The notes beneath the pieces are model-generated. The model saw nothing but the letters and a program-made list of their open reading frames with translations, was not told the origin of the DNA and did no database searches. A DNA stretch of 64,000 bases from Montifringilla adamsi (Eukaryota; Chordata; Aves; Passeriformes; Passeridae). Shown here in pieces: positions 25,266 through 37,600 of the stretch. The stretch covers positions 3,524,813 through 3,588,812 of the forward strand of contig JAGGNK010010892.1 of assembly GCA_017590115.1 (NCBI GenBank). Direction: 5' to 3'. The stretch's first letter is position 1. The number at the start of each line of letters is the position of its first letter. The translations under genes and the position numbers were made by a program.

Positions 25266-25892
25266 TTCTAATATCCTGGGGATAATCCACAGTCAGAAGA
25301 CATCTGGAAATCCTCCATCACCTTGGAAAAACAACATCCTTTGTTCCTCAGGACAGAACTGCTTTGGAGTAAATACATGGGATATAGCTTTTGCAGACAC
25401 ATTAGGTACTACATGAATAAAATCCCATTACTATTGTAGAAGAGGTCGTCTCCAATCAGGTTTGCTGCAGCAAGTTTTCTGCCTTATTTACCTGAACTAT
25501 ATTTTCCCACAAGCCAGAGGCTGTAAAATCCACAGTTTACAAACAAGCTAAAAAATTCCTACCAAAACAAATGTTTCAGGGTTTTTTTTAAGTGACTTCC
25601 CACACAAAGGTATCTCTGAGCTATCCATTACCTCCAAGTGAGCTACATCTCACTGAACACCTAAATAGTCTTTGTAGAGGGAGAAAACACACAGCAAGTG
25701 CAGAAAATATGTTCCAAAGTCAGAAGCTGAGGCAATGCTCCTCCCCAACTCATCACAGGGCTCCAGGATCACTGGGGGCATCTGACCTGGGCACAGGACT
25801 GACCAGACAGAGTTGGTCAAAGGATAAGACTTAAAAATCCAGTGCCTACCAAACTCTTGCCCACTAAAAAAGATGCTGGAGAGGGAAAAATA

Positions 25893-25935
25893 CACCAAAT
25901 ATACCAAAATATACCAATATACCAAAATATACCAG
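25893..25935. repeat. Short ATACCAAAAT-type tandem repeat
   Basis: ATACCAAAATATACCAATAT and close variants repeat four to five times over about 40 bp. Confidence 0.85.
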
Positions 25936-26859
25936 ATTTTTGTGTGCTCTGTATAAATATCTCTTCGTTTCCTAAAATCCAGCTGTCTTCAAATAAAACT
26001 GCTGGTCCACAGGGTGTCCAAATGAGCAGCCCCAGGAACCACATCAGCGAAGCCTCACACAGCACTCAGAGCAGAGGCTGATTCATTTTGTTCACACAAG
26101 GACAAACTAAAGCCAGCTCCAGACCTTTCTCCCCATGCTACATTGATTTTGTATTTTACTCAATTTGAGAAAACATGGGCATTCACTCAAACACTGACTA
26201 GCACAAAAATAACTGTATGATGTGCATTATGGTCCATTTTACATTGTAAGGTTTATTTCAGCTGTGTTATTTTGTTTTCTGAAGGCACAGTGTGGAGACC
26301 TTGTGAATGAAAAGTGAACTGTTAAGATCTTTAGATACCTCTCAACTCCAGTTCTGGTTTTACGGTGCTGTAATCAACTTCCAATCCACACAAAAACATT
26401 TCAATCACACTTTAAAAATGTTTTGCAAAGCTCTTGGCATAATGCATTTGCTGTAATTCATTACATTTGCCTATTCTCGAGTTCCAAACAGAAGACAAAA
26501 AAGATACTTTTCTCTTCCCTGTTTTAATAGTCTATTGGATTTTCCTACTACTTCATCTGTTAGGAATATTGTCATCCATTAATTTTCTTTATTGGATAAT
26601 CCATTAGATTGGTTCAACTCTCTTTTTTTTGTTCCCCACATTAACAGCAATATTCTGAGCACTCCTCACTCCACCCTTGTGATGCTCCAAAGACACTTTG
26701 AATTGCTTTAGGTGGCATCAAAAGTCTTCACAGCTCAGAGTCTCAAAGGATGGACTTTAATCCAATTTAGTTTTCGAACTCCCCTTTTAGAGTGATCTCG
26801 CTCTGCTGCTTCTTCCCTTTTGCAAATGAGATGCAAAAATCAGATAAGTCTGGCTAGCT

Positions 26860-27170
26860 CCACCTCTCCTTTATAAATAAGAAGAAAAACCTCCATAAAG
26901 AATGCACCTGAATTCTCTGGAGATTCTTTTGTGGTCCTCTCTTTTGGCAAGGGTGTTCCCAGGAGCACACATGGAATCTGCTCTGGGCCTGTCCTGCTTG
27001 GTGCAGTGTGGTCGAGTTTTATCTTCTTTTTTTTTCTTTTTTCCCCGGGGATTTTGCCAGCTTCTAGCTGCTTTTGTTACCTCTGTTTCTTCAGAGAGGT
27101 CCTGACCCTGATAGGTGTCCTCCTCACATGAGATCACCACTTCACAGAGTCTTTGCTTCCTTTTTGCCAA
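26860..27170 (-). mobile_element. Possible internal sequence of the retroelement at 27171
   Basis: This segment follows the 3' end of the minus-strand LTR. It has a 113-codon open frame (26871-27212) that is basic and overlaps the LTR, but no capsid, nucleocapsid or other retroviral motif is visible in it. No canonical primer-binding site is seen next to the LTR. It is included only because of position. Confidence 0.35.
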
Positions 27171-27675
27171 TGTCAGGATTAAATTGTGAGTCAGTATTTC
27201 TTGTTCAGACACAGATGTTTATTAGTTCTTGTCACTTTTGCAGTCTCACAAACTGTGAGTTCTACAGCACTTAAATCTAACAAGCTAAAAATGGAACCCT
27301 ATCTCTCTCTCTACAAGGCCTTTTAAGCAAACACTGTCCAATTAAGAAATGACACCTAAATTATTTTTACTTTTAACCCAATAACCAACCACCCGTGCCC
27401 GCAATGTGGACTTTTTTTATCCAATTACACAAAACTACCCAAACCCATGGAGAAGAAGGTGAAGAAAGTAAAGAAGAAGGTGAAGAAGAAAGTGAAGAAG
27501 AAGGACCAGCCTCCCCCCTAAAATCACCATCTTGCTTTATATCTATTACTATATTCTAAACCCTTAAACTCTAAGTTTCCCACCCTATGATATCACACAC
27601 TTCTATTCAAACTCCACACCCACAATCCCAGTTCTGTCATTCCATTTTGGAAGCCTTCTCCACAGCCTCAGGTCA
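27171..27675 (-). mobile_element. Endogenous retroviral LTR, minus strand, about 505 bp
   Basis: The minus strand starts TGACCTGAGGCTGTGGAGAA and ends AATTTAATCCTGACA. It has a TTAAAAGG TATA-like box (complement of about 27318-27326) and an AATAAA signal (complement of 27218-27223). The segment with the CACAGTTTGTGAGACTGC motif recalls a songbird ERVK-type LTR. Termini are TG and CA but the exact ends were set by eye. It includes a purine tract of GAAGAAGGTGAAGAAAG type at 27449-27508 on the plus strand. Confidence 0.7.
27449..27508. repeat. GAAGAAGGT-rich purine tract
   Basis: About 60 bp of almost pure purine on the plus strand, built of GAAGAAGGT and GAAGAAAGT units. It sits within the LTR. 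Confidence 0.9.
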
Positions 27676-30225
27676 AATGCAGCGTTCTCTTGGGGGTCAG
27701 TGCCTGGCAGCACAGAAACTCTGAAATTCTCAGTAACCAGGGACCTCAGGAACACTGTGTTCCAACACAGTGTTCTTCATTCCCTGCTTTGCCCAGAACT
27801 CCAGAAGGGTTTGGGGAGGGCAGAAGGGGAAAAAAGCAGCTTGGCTCCTTGGTGCCAAGGAAGCCACAGTGCCAACACCTCTGCTGGGCCAGTGTCTGGG
27901 CACGGAGCTGGGGCAGGAGCAGAGCTGTGGTGCCTTGATGAACACCAGAAGAAGCCCTGAGTTTTTAACATGCCCTGGTGAGGAGGTGACCAAGGTTAAT
28001 TGCTGCAGATGCAGACTTGGGATTCCCATGCTGGGAACTGCAGGATAAAACTCAGCCTCAACGGTTCGGGCACTTTTCAAAGAGTACTTCATTAGGTTTC
28101 AATTATAAAGCACAATTAGAGGAGCTCAGAACAAGAAATGGTGGATATTTCTTCCTCTTTAAGGCATTTCTTTCTCTCCCACTCTGTCCCATATAGCCAG
28201 TCACTGTGACCCTGGGCTGTGCTTCCTACACTGCAGGATGACTGCAGCAGGGCCAGGGGAGGAAAAGGCAGGAACCCCCTCAGGCTCTGACTCCAGATTT
28301 TTACAACCCCAGGCAAGTGCGTAAAGGACACTTAGTCACAGTGATTCATGCAGCAAATCATTCTGATGCCACATTCTCCTCCATCCACCCAGATCACACT
28401 TTTCAAATCCTAACAGTGTTTCTTTAATTTTTTTTTTTCTGGATGTCTGACACACTGCAGACTATTTTAAAGATGACTGAAAAACAAGCTAGGCAGGATA
28501 ATTAAATTTGCTGTACAGTGGTCTGCACCTTCACAAAAAATGTTCCAGGGGAAAGAAAGTAGTCCAGGGGTTTCCACAAATCAAAATGGGTAGAGGATAT
28601 ACTAATTCCTGCAGGACTCACATTACATACTTCAAAAGTCTAAATGCCACCACTAGAAAAGGAATGTCTATTTGTGGTCAAGCTTGAGTTGTAATTTCAG
28701 CAATAAAATCCCTTGATCAGTGCAAGCCTTTATTTTCTGATTGTCTCAAGTGATTCATGATTTCAAACTCAAAGCCTTATAGTGGTTCAGCCTCAAAGAA
28801 CATAAAAATAATTGCATGTTATTGGACATAACAAAGCTGTGAATAAAGTATTTTGCACCAGCTTCTTTTCGCCTGATTTCAGGGTTTTACAGACCCTTGA
28901 AATGAGTTTTCCAAATCTGGTAAGTGAGTTGAAGATGGCAATAGGCTTCAAATAAAAAGTGTAGAAATATTATGCTTACCCATACCTGAAAGGCAAAATA
29001 ACTTCAGGTAGTTGCTGCCTAAACTTACCCTGAAAAAAAAAAAAAATCAGGGCATTTTATAGAAGGAAAAAGGTCCTTTATTGACAATTTCATCTTGGTA
29101 CAAAGTACAATTTAAATAGATTTAGCAGCTGCTCCTGGACTTAATGGAGTATTAGAGCCTTTCACTAGCCAGTATTCAGAATCTGAATAGGAATAACAAG
29201 AACACAAATTTGAATGAGACTCAGCTTCAGCTCCCACGTCTAAAACACAAGGAGGGTGGCATCAAAATGTGGCAAATTAGAGTGCAGACACCTGGTCCTG
29301 AAAAGTCACGCAGAAAACTTAGTTTATACTGCTTCATCTTATTTCTCATCAAAATAATTTGGAGGCTTGAACATGAAACAGATTTGTGAATTCACTAGGG
29401 AGCCAGAGAGAGTCATCACACAGTAATGGAAAGGCAGATTTTTTTATTGATTCAAATTAAGGGTAATTTATTGAAAAAAAAAGCCACAATTTGCATGAAA
29501 GCCATTGCTGAAAGACGCAGCAGTGTAAGTGTGTTTTGATCTATATGACTCAAACACACACAGAGCCTGGTGGGTGCAGAGAGCAGCAGCTCTGCAGTCT
29601 CTGCAAGAGAAAACCAAATGGTCCTGAGCCTTTGCTGTGAGACAGCTCAGCCCTTTGGTACTTCAAGTCTCTCCCTTCTTTTACTCTGTCACAAGTGGTC
29701 TGGTCATTCTTATTCTCCCTGACCCTTCCAAGCAGTGAAATCTAATTATCTCTGGTCTGGTTCTCTGACCTCTGAAGGTCCCAGGATCCCCAGTCAGTGG
29801 ATTTTGTCCTTAAAGTGTGAGGAGCCTTTGTTGCACAGCTCTTGGAAACAGAACAAACCTGAACCATCCCAGGTAGATCAGGGGACCACAGGGGACATCT
29901 GAGTGTAGGTCTCAGACCTAAAAACATTGGTGTTGTCTACATCACAACCATTTGGCAAGGGAAGCCTATTGCTCCATGGGGAAGCTGCTACATTCTTCCA
30001 GATTTGGCTTTTCTCAAACATAGATCAAATCTTGATGGCAAAAATGAACAAACTGTGAATTAGAAAAATTACAGCAGTCATGGAGCAAATGTAAACAATT
30101 GGCTCCAAATGTAAACATTTCCAAAACTAAATGCTTCATCTTCTTTTAATTGCCAGATTCCCTACAGCCAGAGTTACAGGGATAGGCTACTAATCCCAGA
30201 GTTTAACTGGAGTGTGGGGGGGACG

Positions 30226-30382
30226 AAATGGGCACTGCCCAGGCTCCCAGGGAATGGGCACGGCCCCGAGGCTGCCAGAGCTCCAGGAGGGCTGGGACAG
30301 CGCTGCCAGGGGTGCCCAGGGTGGGGTTGTTGGGGGGTCTGGGCAGGGCTGGGGCTGGGCTGGTGATCCTGGGGGTCCCTCC
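30226..30382 (+). mobile_element. CR1 LINE 3' fragment, plus strand, split by an LTR (left part)
   Basis: The stretch with CAGAGCTCCAGGAGGGCTGG, GGGTGGGGTTGTTGGGGGGT and GGTGATCCTGGGGGTCCCTC is the 3' region of a CR1 subfamily. It stops just before the TG of the LTR at 30383 and resumes after it. Confidence 0.8.
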
Positions 30383-30810
30383 TGATGCCTCAGGTTTTAG
30401 CTTTTATATTTTCACATTCTGTGCTGCTTTAGTGTGTGCTTTTGAGCATGATATTAGGGGATGGTGAGCTCTCTGCACAGAGTAGGGAGACAAAACATTT
30501 CCTTCTCTAGCTGGGGACCAAGGACAAATGATCCAAACCTCAGGCCCAAGAGCACAAACAACGTGGGCTGAAGAGAGAAAAACAAGCAGGATGGGACTGC
30601 ATGGGCTAAAACTGTAATTGGACAATGAACTCCAATCTGCAAATGGAGCAGAACTGATCACAGTGAGAGACCCCATGAGCAGTCATGAATTTTGTGACCA
30701 TTTTGGGTTGTGCTGCCCAAGGTGGATCCATTGAGGCCTTTTAATAAATCCCTGCTTTATTCTTTAGCTCTGTCCAGTCTCTGTTCTAGGTCAGCCTTCA
30801 CAAAGCATCA
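30383..30810 (+). mobile_element. Solo LTR, plus strand, nested in a CR1
   Basis: The 428-bp element starts TGATGC and ends GCATCA, a perfect 6-bp inverted terminus. It is flanked by CTCC on both sides (30379-30382 and 30811-30814). An AATAAA signal lies at 30743-30748, followed by the TCTGTCCAGTCTCTG region. No internal retroviral sequence is attached, so it is a solo LTR formed by recombination. The 4-bp duplication would fit a gammaretrovirus-like ERV, though 4 bp is short evidence. Confidence 0.85.
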
Positions 30811-30833
30811 CTCCCAGCTCAGGATATTCTGAT
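30811..30833 (+). mobile_element. CR1 3' end continued after the LTR (right part)
   Basis: CTCCCAGCTCAGGATATTCTG is the normal continuation of the CR1 tail interrupted at 30382. Confidence 0.75.
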
Positions 30834-33390
30834 TGTTTGCTCATCCTCCTGAGCTGTGGCAAGGAACGAGGCTCCTGTGTGATCCCAACCCCATCAATCC
30901 CACCTGGAGCACTGGATTCCCTTTCCCAGCTCTTGAGACAACCAGGCTCTCCTGGAGCTCCTCACTACCAAGCTTCCATGTTTATGAGGAAATCTGCTGG
31001 AATAGAAGTGTAAAACACCAACATTCCCTGCCTCCAGCACATCCCTGGCTGCTGTTTCCGTGTCACACCACAGCCGGGTTATCAGCCACGTTTCTTCTCT
31101 GGGAACAGGCACTTTGTGCCACGTTCACACATTATTGATCTCTGAGCTAAATTTTCCATTTTCCCAAGGGATTTAAGCCAGTTTTCATCTGTGTGAGCAC
31201 GCTTGGAAGGCTTGGAGATTTGAGAGAAGTGATTTCTCTCTCCCAGCCACGGAGTGGCTCTTTTAACACATTCCCACATTTGCATTTTGCCATTTGCATA
31301 TGCACAGTTTAATGCCAGAGCAGCACGTAAATAGGACTGTTAGTTTTATGAAAATCTGACTTTTGGGGGGAATTGCTTTGTGCCAAACAATAGTAAAAAG
31401 CAGGATCCAAAGTAAATCTTACAGTGAAGGGAGAAAAACCCACTTATTACAAGACTAGGAAAACTGCATGAAATGCTGAGGAGCCTCTTACAAAGGCAAA
31501 TTATCCCACAGGGTAGATGGCAAAGGGATCATTTACATTCCCAGTTCGTAAAAAGCAGTGATTAATACAGCTAGAGAAAATGTAAAATTTAATGAGTAAC
31601 TGAAGTGTTCAAACAAACTGCTAGTTTAATAAAGCAGAATGACAGGGCCAAAGTGTTGGGAATAAAATCCCAAGGTTCTGTTAGCAGAGAGAAAATTCAT
31701 GGATGGAGTGAGAAAAAGAAAAGGTGATTTAACATCAAAGGAAATAATTACTCTTCATCTAAATAAGAATTAGAATGAACATTTATATTGTCTTTTCTTC
31801 CCCTCTGAATGTCTCCAAAACTCTTATTTATTTTAGTTTACATACTTAGCTAATTAAAGCTCTAAAATAATATAAATTTTTATGGGCCATTTTTGGAGAA
31901 AACCCGCATAACTAAAAACAGTCCCAGCCACTTTGAATATTGCATCAAGGTTCTATTAGTTTTCATGGTGCAATATTTTTTTTTTAAAAACTGCCTCCTG
32001 CTAAATAATTACGATCTTATTTTTAAGCAATTTTTTAAAATTGCACATGGATTGCAAACTTTCATTCTTAATGGCTAGAATTTAGCAATAACCTGCATTG
32101 AAGTTGGCAAAGAAAATACTGAACTAAGGTCTCAGCTGATGCAGAGGGGAAACCTTGCTGACATTGTGCTGTTTGTGTGAGCTGTGTTTGCCGAGTGCTT
32201 GACCTCTGCAGCTCCATCCCTGCAAATCCACTTCCTACTCCAAGTGCTGAGTGGGGTCCAGCTCATCTCCTGTCTCTGCAGTGTTGGGTCTACAGGCCAA
32301 ATGTTCACTGTTTTTTTGGGGTTTTTTTCACCCCATTTCTCTGAAGTGAGCTACACAAACCCAACGTGAGCAGCCTGTGATGAAGGGTCAGGGAAGCCCA
32401 GGAGGCTGCTGGGCAAGGCTGACAACAACTCTTCACTGAGAGCTTTTCACTCCTCACAGTGTGCAGCTAAAATGTCTGTGAAAAAGACAGTCCAACTCCT
32501 TCCAGAAGTATTACTTTACTCAGATATTTCTCACAACTGCATCTTCCTCTCCCAACAACATCCACCTACTACGTACAGGCCATGCAGTATGGTCACAAGT
32601 AGATCCATGGAGAGCTGCTACTAATAACTTGCATTTGCAGCTCCAAATATTCTGCTATTAGAGTGAGAGTGGTGAGACAGATCTACCCAGAGCTTTGCAA
32701 AAGTCAAGATGCCCTCTGAAAACATGCCCATCATGGAACAACTTGACCCCAAAATGCCAAGGTGGACAGACGCAAGGCAAGGCAGAATTAAGGGTTCTCT
32801 AGAGCCCTTTTGGAAAGTACCACTTTGCATCTACGCAGCATTGTCACCATAACCTCAAGATCTCTCCTATAATTAGGAGTTCCTCTATGAGGAGACAGCC
32901 AGGCATTTTCATTCCAGGTATGTTTATCATGTTGGAAGGATGGTACATTGAGTACTCTGAGTGGGAAGAGAAGTAATGGCAGTAAAAGAGCACAAGCCAC
33001 ACTCCAACACAAAGTCATTATTTCATAGTCACTGATGTCTGCATGACTTGCTGCTCACAGAACTCATCTGCAGAGAGACGACTCTTCCCACTCTCACAGT
33101 GAGGACTGGCTTAGTTTCAGACACTGGGAGGTTTGTGGGCTTTTTGTTCACCCTTTTTCACTCCCTCATACAGTTACTTTTCTTTTTACTGTCACATTGG
33201 CAAAAATCAATGCACTGAGAACACAGCTGCTAGAAACACTTGTTAGGGACACTAAGATACAACTCAAGGTCCCTCACACACACTCTCCCTTTGCAGTGTC
33301 TGTAACACCCAAAAGAGGCTAAGGAAATGGTAGCATTTCCAGGGACAAACCAGGAACAAATACATGAAGAAAAGCCAGTTTTAGTGAAGA

Positions 33391-33531
33391 GAGCCTGAGA
33401 TTAGCTCAGCTGGTCAGAGCCTGGTGCTAAAAACACCACAGCTGGTGGTCCAGCTCCTGTATGGGCCATTCACTTAAGAACTGGACTTGATGATCCTTGT
33501 GGGTCCCTTGTAACTCAGATTATTCTGTAAA
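33391..33531 (+). mobile_element. tRNA-Ile-derived SINE with CR1-like tail
   Basis: The first 80 bases resemble a tRNA-Ile gene: TTAGCTCAGCTGGTCAGAGC is an A-box region, TGGTGCTAAAAACACC corresponds to the anticodon arm, and GGTGGTCCAGCTCCTGTATG is a decayed B-box. The part after GGGCCATT follows a CR1 end (GACTTGATGATCCTTGTGGG, then CTTGTAACTCAGATTATTCT). This structure is that of the TguSINE1 type known from songbirds. The copy is degenerate and not a functional tRNA. Confidence 0.85.
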
Positions 33532-34642
33532 ACTGATGATCAGACTCCAAGTCTGCTGTTATTAGATGAGTCTACCATCATAATACTTAGAACTTGGGTG
33601 TAAGTGCACCCAAAAAGTCATCAGCCCAGGCAGTTCTTGCAGTGTGTGTGTCCTGAATAAAAAGGATGACCCCAGACATCTCTCTAGAAGTCAAACTCAA
33701 GTCAGATTTACATAGATATCTGCAAAACGATTTGGCTTCTTGAGCTATAAAACTGATCTAGCCATCACTTCAGCTCCAAAAGTTTGAAAAGAAGGCAGGA
33801 ACCCATAATCTCTTCGGTGGCCATCTCTTGTCCCTGCCTCAAAGGTGTGACATTGGCTCCTGAACACTGCAGGTTCTTGGCAGTGACATTAATTTTAATT
33901 TAATATCATAAGGCTGCATTGATGCTTAGCAAGAGCCTCAATCCACTAAAGAATATTTCCCTCTAGGGACTTGGGCATGAAAAGGAAAAGCTGCTGAACA
34001 GAAGGCAACATATCTTCCTCTGCATTTATATCCAGAGACATATCTGCCTGCAATGGCAAGTAGGAAAAACAAGTGTCACCTCAGAGAAGAGCTCTGTCAC
34101 CTCATCTGTTACCTTCCTCAGCAAAACAATGGCTCTCTGAGGGGCAGACAAGGCTGAATGGGTTGTACCAGATTGTTTTCAGCTGCAGGCAATAGTTATA
34201 ATCACTAATTTATATGCAGAAATATTTATAAATAGTAAATTTAGAGACTATCATCTTGGTAAAAGCTGCACAAGCCATGCCAGAGTGCTCTGCCCAAATC
34301 CTGTAGCCCTTTAAGTGAGAACAGGATGCAGAGGAAAGTGGTACTCCCATAAATTATTACTTATCCTTTATCAGTATGAACACATAGAAATATCATCAGT
34401 AGGAGCCGCCACATCTTTTGAAGGCAAGTAAATGAAAAATAAAATTAATCTCTATCTTCTGAAACGCCACCTCTTCCAGCAGTTACTATGGAGCATGAAA
34501 ACTAACTCAAAGCTGTCCACTGCTTTTGCTGTTTTGTGATTTCCCTCTGTTCACCTGGGGAGAGGGTAAGGGACATGCACTGCACATGGTGCCAGCACTA
34601 GGGTGCTCAGGGGCAGCACGGCTGCGTTTTGCAGGCACAGCA

Positions 34643-34686
34643 GGGATCCTAAAGCAGGGATCCTAAAGCAGGGATCCTAAAGGGAT
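34643..34686. repeat. 14-bp tandem repeat, three copies
   Basis: GGATCCTAAAGCAG-type units repeat three times, the third truncated. Confidence 0.9.
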
Positions 34687-37600
34687 CAGTGCCATCCAGC
34701 AGGAACACTGCTCTCCCTAAGAGCTGCTGTCAGTTTTTTCATTGGCACCTGACACAGCCTGTAAGTTCAGTAAGGGACTGGTGAGGACTCCGAGATCTCC
34801 TGAGCAGCTGGCAGTTCTGCCAATCTCATCCAGGACTCTGCCTGTTCAGCACAGTAACACAGAGAGCAGCAAACTCAAACCACAATCTCTTACCCACCTG
34901 CCACAGACTGACAGGAGTGTCAAATCACTGCAGTACAGGTCTGTACAATAAATGCTACTATTGGTACAAAAATGTGGCTTTCTCCAAAAAGCAGATGCTA
35001 CAACTCCTGAAAGACCCACTGCTGTGCACACCAACAATTGGAGAGTTATTTTCTTTCTGTGCTTATTTCAGACAACACCGAAACACCAATTTGGAACTGC
35101 ACACAAAACAGATGCATGCTCATCCTCAGCAGGTTTAGAATTGTCTACCAAAACTCTGCTAGGTTTATCTTATGCTAAACTGATTAATCACAGGCAAGAC
35201 TTCCATGAGCAGTGTGTGCCCCCAGCATACCATTAAGGATTATGTTCACAGATACTCTGTTTAGACAGGATAGTGTTAAATCCCAGCAAATAACTTGGTC
35301 ACTGAGATGCGTGTGGAGCCCGTGAGGAGGGAAGCTGCTAAAACAATTATGTAATGACATGAAAAAGCAGTGGGTAAACTGCACATCTTGATTCTTCCTG
35401 GGCATGAATGCTTCACTAGGGCTTCCTCTTCATCAGATTTGCTGGGGAAGAAAAGAGCCACTGCTACCATGTTTCCCTATTAGAAATGCCTGACATAGTT
35501 TTTGTCTCACACCACTGAGGCACTCAGAGTAAAGGAAAACACCAAGATCTCCATGCAGCAGGCAGAACTGCAGCTCACTGATTGTCATCCTTGCCTTGAC
35601 AATGCCTAGCAAACCACTGTAGCTGCAGGGAATTTCTCGTGGTCCAAAAAGGCTGTTCCAAAGTCCTGCAAAGTCCACAGTCTTTATTTAAACCTGTCAG
35701 CAAAGCAGCCAGAAATAGATGTCCCTCTGCTGCCAGATTACACAATTTAAACTAGTAGCAGGTAACAAGGGATTTCCTCAAAAGTCTTTCAGAAGCAGCT
35801 TTCTTGGTACTTATTACCATGACAGAGGAAAAGGAGAGTCTAAGAAACTCAGCTGGCAGCATGGCAGACCTTTTGCCTCAGGCAAAGCAGAATGAATTCC
35901 CCCGTTCCCAAGTCACTGCAATTCATAGCCCAGGGCTGTGTCTCATTACTCCTGCCCAAGCCAAGGTTGCTACAACCTTAGTCTTACTCCAGCACAGACT
36001 TGTCTCATGCTGGCAACTCCTCTGAAAGCTGAAGCCATGGGTTTATCTAGCTGGAAACCTGTTCTCTGCTAGAGAGAGGTTTGGAAAGAAGAAAGAATGT
36101 TTCTGGAGTGAGGGGCATTGCAAGACAGATTTTATAAAACATAATGAGAGAGAAAGATTATAGTGTGAGGGAAAGGACTGAGTTGCATTCACCAAGCAGC
36201 AGTGATTGCTCAGCAGCAACATGGATGAGTTCACAAAGTTCACTTGTAATAAGGATGTTGGATTGGTAAGGATGTAGCTTTTGTCTGGATAACCTGAATA
36301 ACTTCTAATTTGTCTGTGGCCTAAATAAGAAAATGGCAAGTTAATAATGCTGTATATGCATTTTTTCCTCTTTAAACTTAGTGCAAGTTCAACACTGTCA
36401 CAGAGACAAACTTAAATAGCTCAGAAAAAAACCTTTTGGCTCAGTGGAAAAAGGAACTTATCAAGCACTAAAAGGAAAAATATTCTAGACAGTAACATGC
36501 AAGAGTTCTGTATGCATGACTTGTGTTTGGATTTCTTGTTTCCAGTAGACAAACTAATAATGATTGGGCAGCCACAAGGCCCTTGTGCTCTGTGCAAAAG
36601 AAAATAAACAAATAAAACTCATCACTTCCCATTGCTCTGCTGCCAGGACTGCAGCCCTGGGAAGAACTGGACCATCACCCTCACATGGGACCTGTTCTGG
36701 GCAGGGGCTCATGGAGCAGGAAAACCTTGATCTTGCCCTGCAGTTTGGGGAATGACATTCCTGACCCTTGAAAAGCACCAAGGTGTGAGCCTTAGGGAAA
36801 ATCACTCATTCTAAAAGACAACATAAATCTGGATAGAAGCATGGTTCTGCTATTTCAGCAGAGGGAAGTTGTTTTGTTATATTTGATTATTAGATATTTT
36901 TTAGCTTGTGTCCTCTCTCCAAGATATGGGCCTTGTGGAAGCATTTTAAGAATAACAGCAATAGCCTTGTTTTCTTGATTCCTTCCTGTGAACTGTAGAG
37001 TTGGCCCATGAAAGCTCAGGACTTAATGAATCATTTCCATCAGCAGAAGGGTTTCAGACCTGAAATCCAGAGTGACCCCATACTGGGAATATTTCAACAC
37101 AAAATACAAAACTGTCAGACATGTTAAATCTTCCAGCGACAACACTCAAGTGTAAGAGAGGGTTCCTGGAATTTTCACTGGTGAGCTGATTTTGGATTTG
37201 TTTCAAATGAAGTTTCACTAATGTTGAAAGACCAAAATATTCCTGAAAGATGGGAGTTTGAAATGGGAATTAAATTCTGTCGAGACATGACCAGACCTTC
37301 CCTGCAGGTATCTGAAAAAGAATATCCTTCACTGCCTGAGGACTGTGTCTTCACAGCATCTTCTTTTTTCCAGCTCCAGAAGAGAGGAGAGAGGAGCTCC
37401 ATCCAAGGGGACACCACATTTACAAGACACTGGCTTGGTTCTCTTTCCTGTCAGACTGCAGCTCCTGCAGCTCTTTGATCACCACCTGCTCATCACTGCT
37501 GGCTTTGTCATTCATCCAAGCCCCCTTGCACACAGCCAACAGCCTGGGCATCATTCTCCTAAAGCACCACTCATTGGATGACTGGGAAAACAAAACAGGG

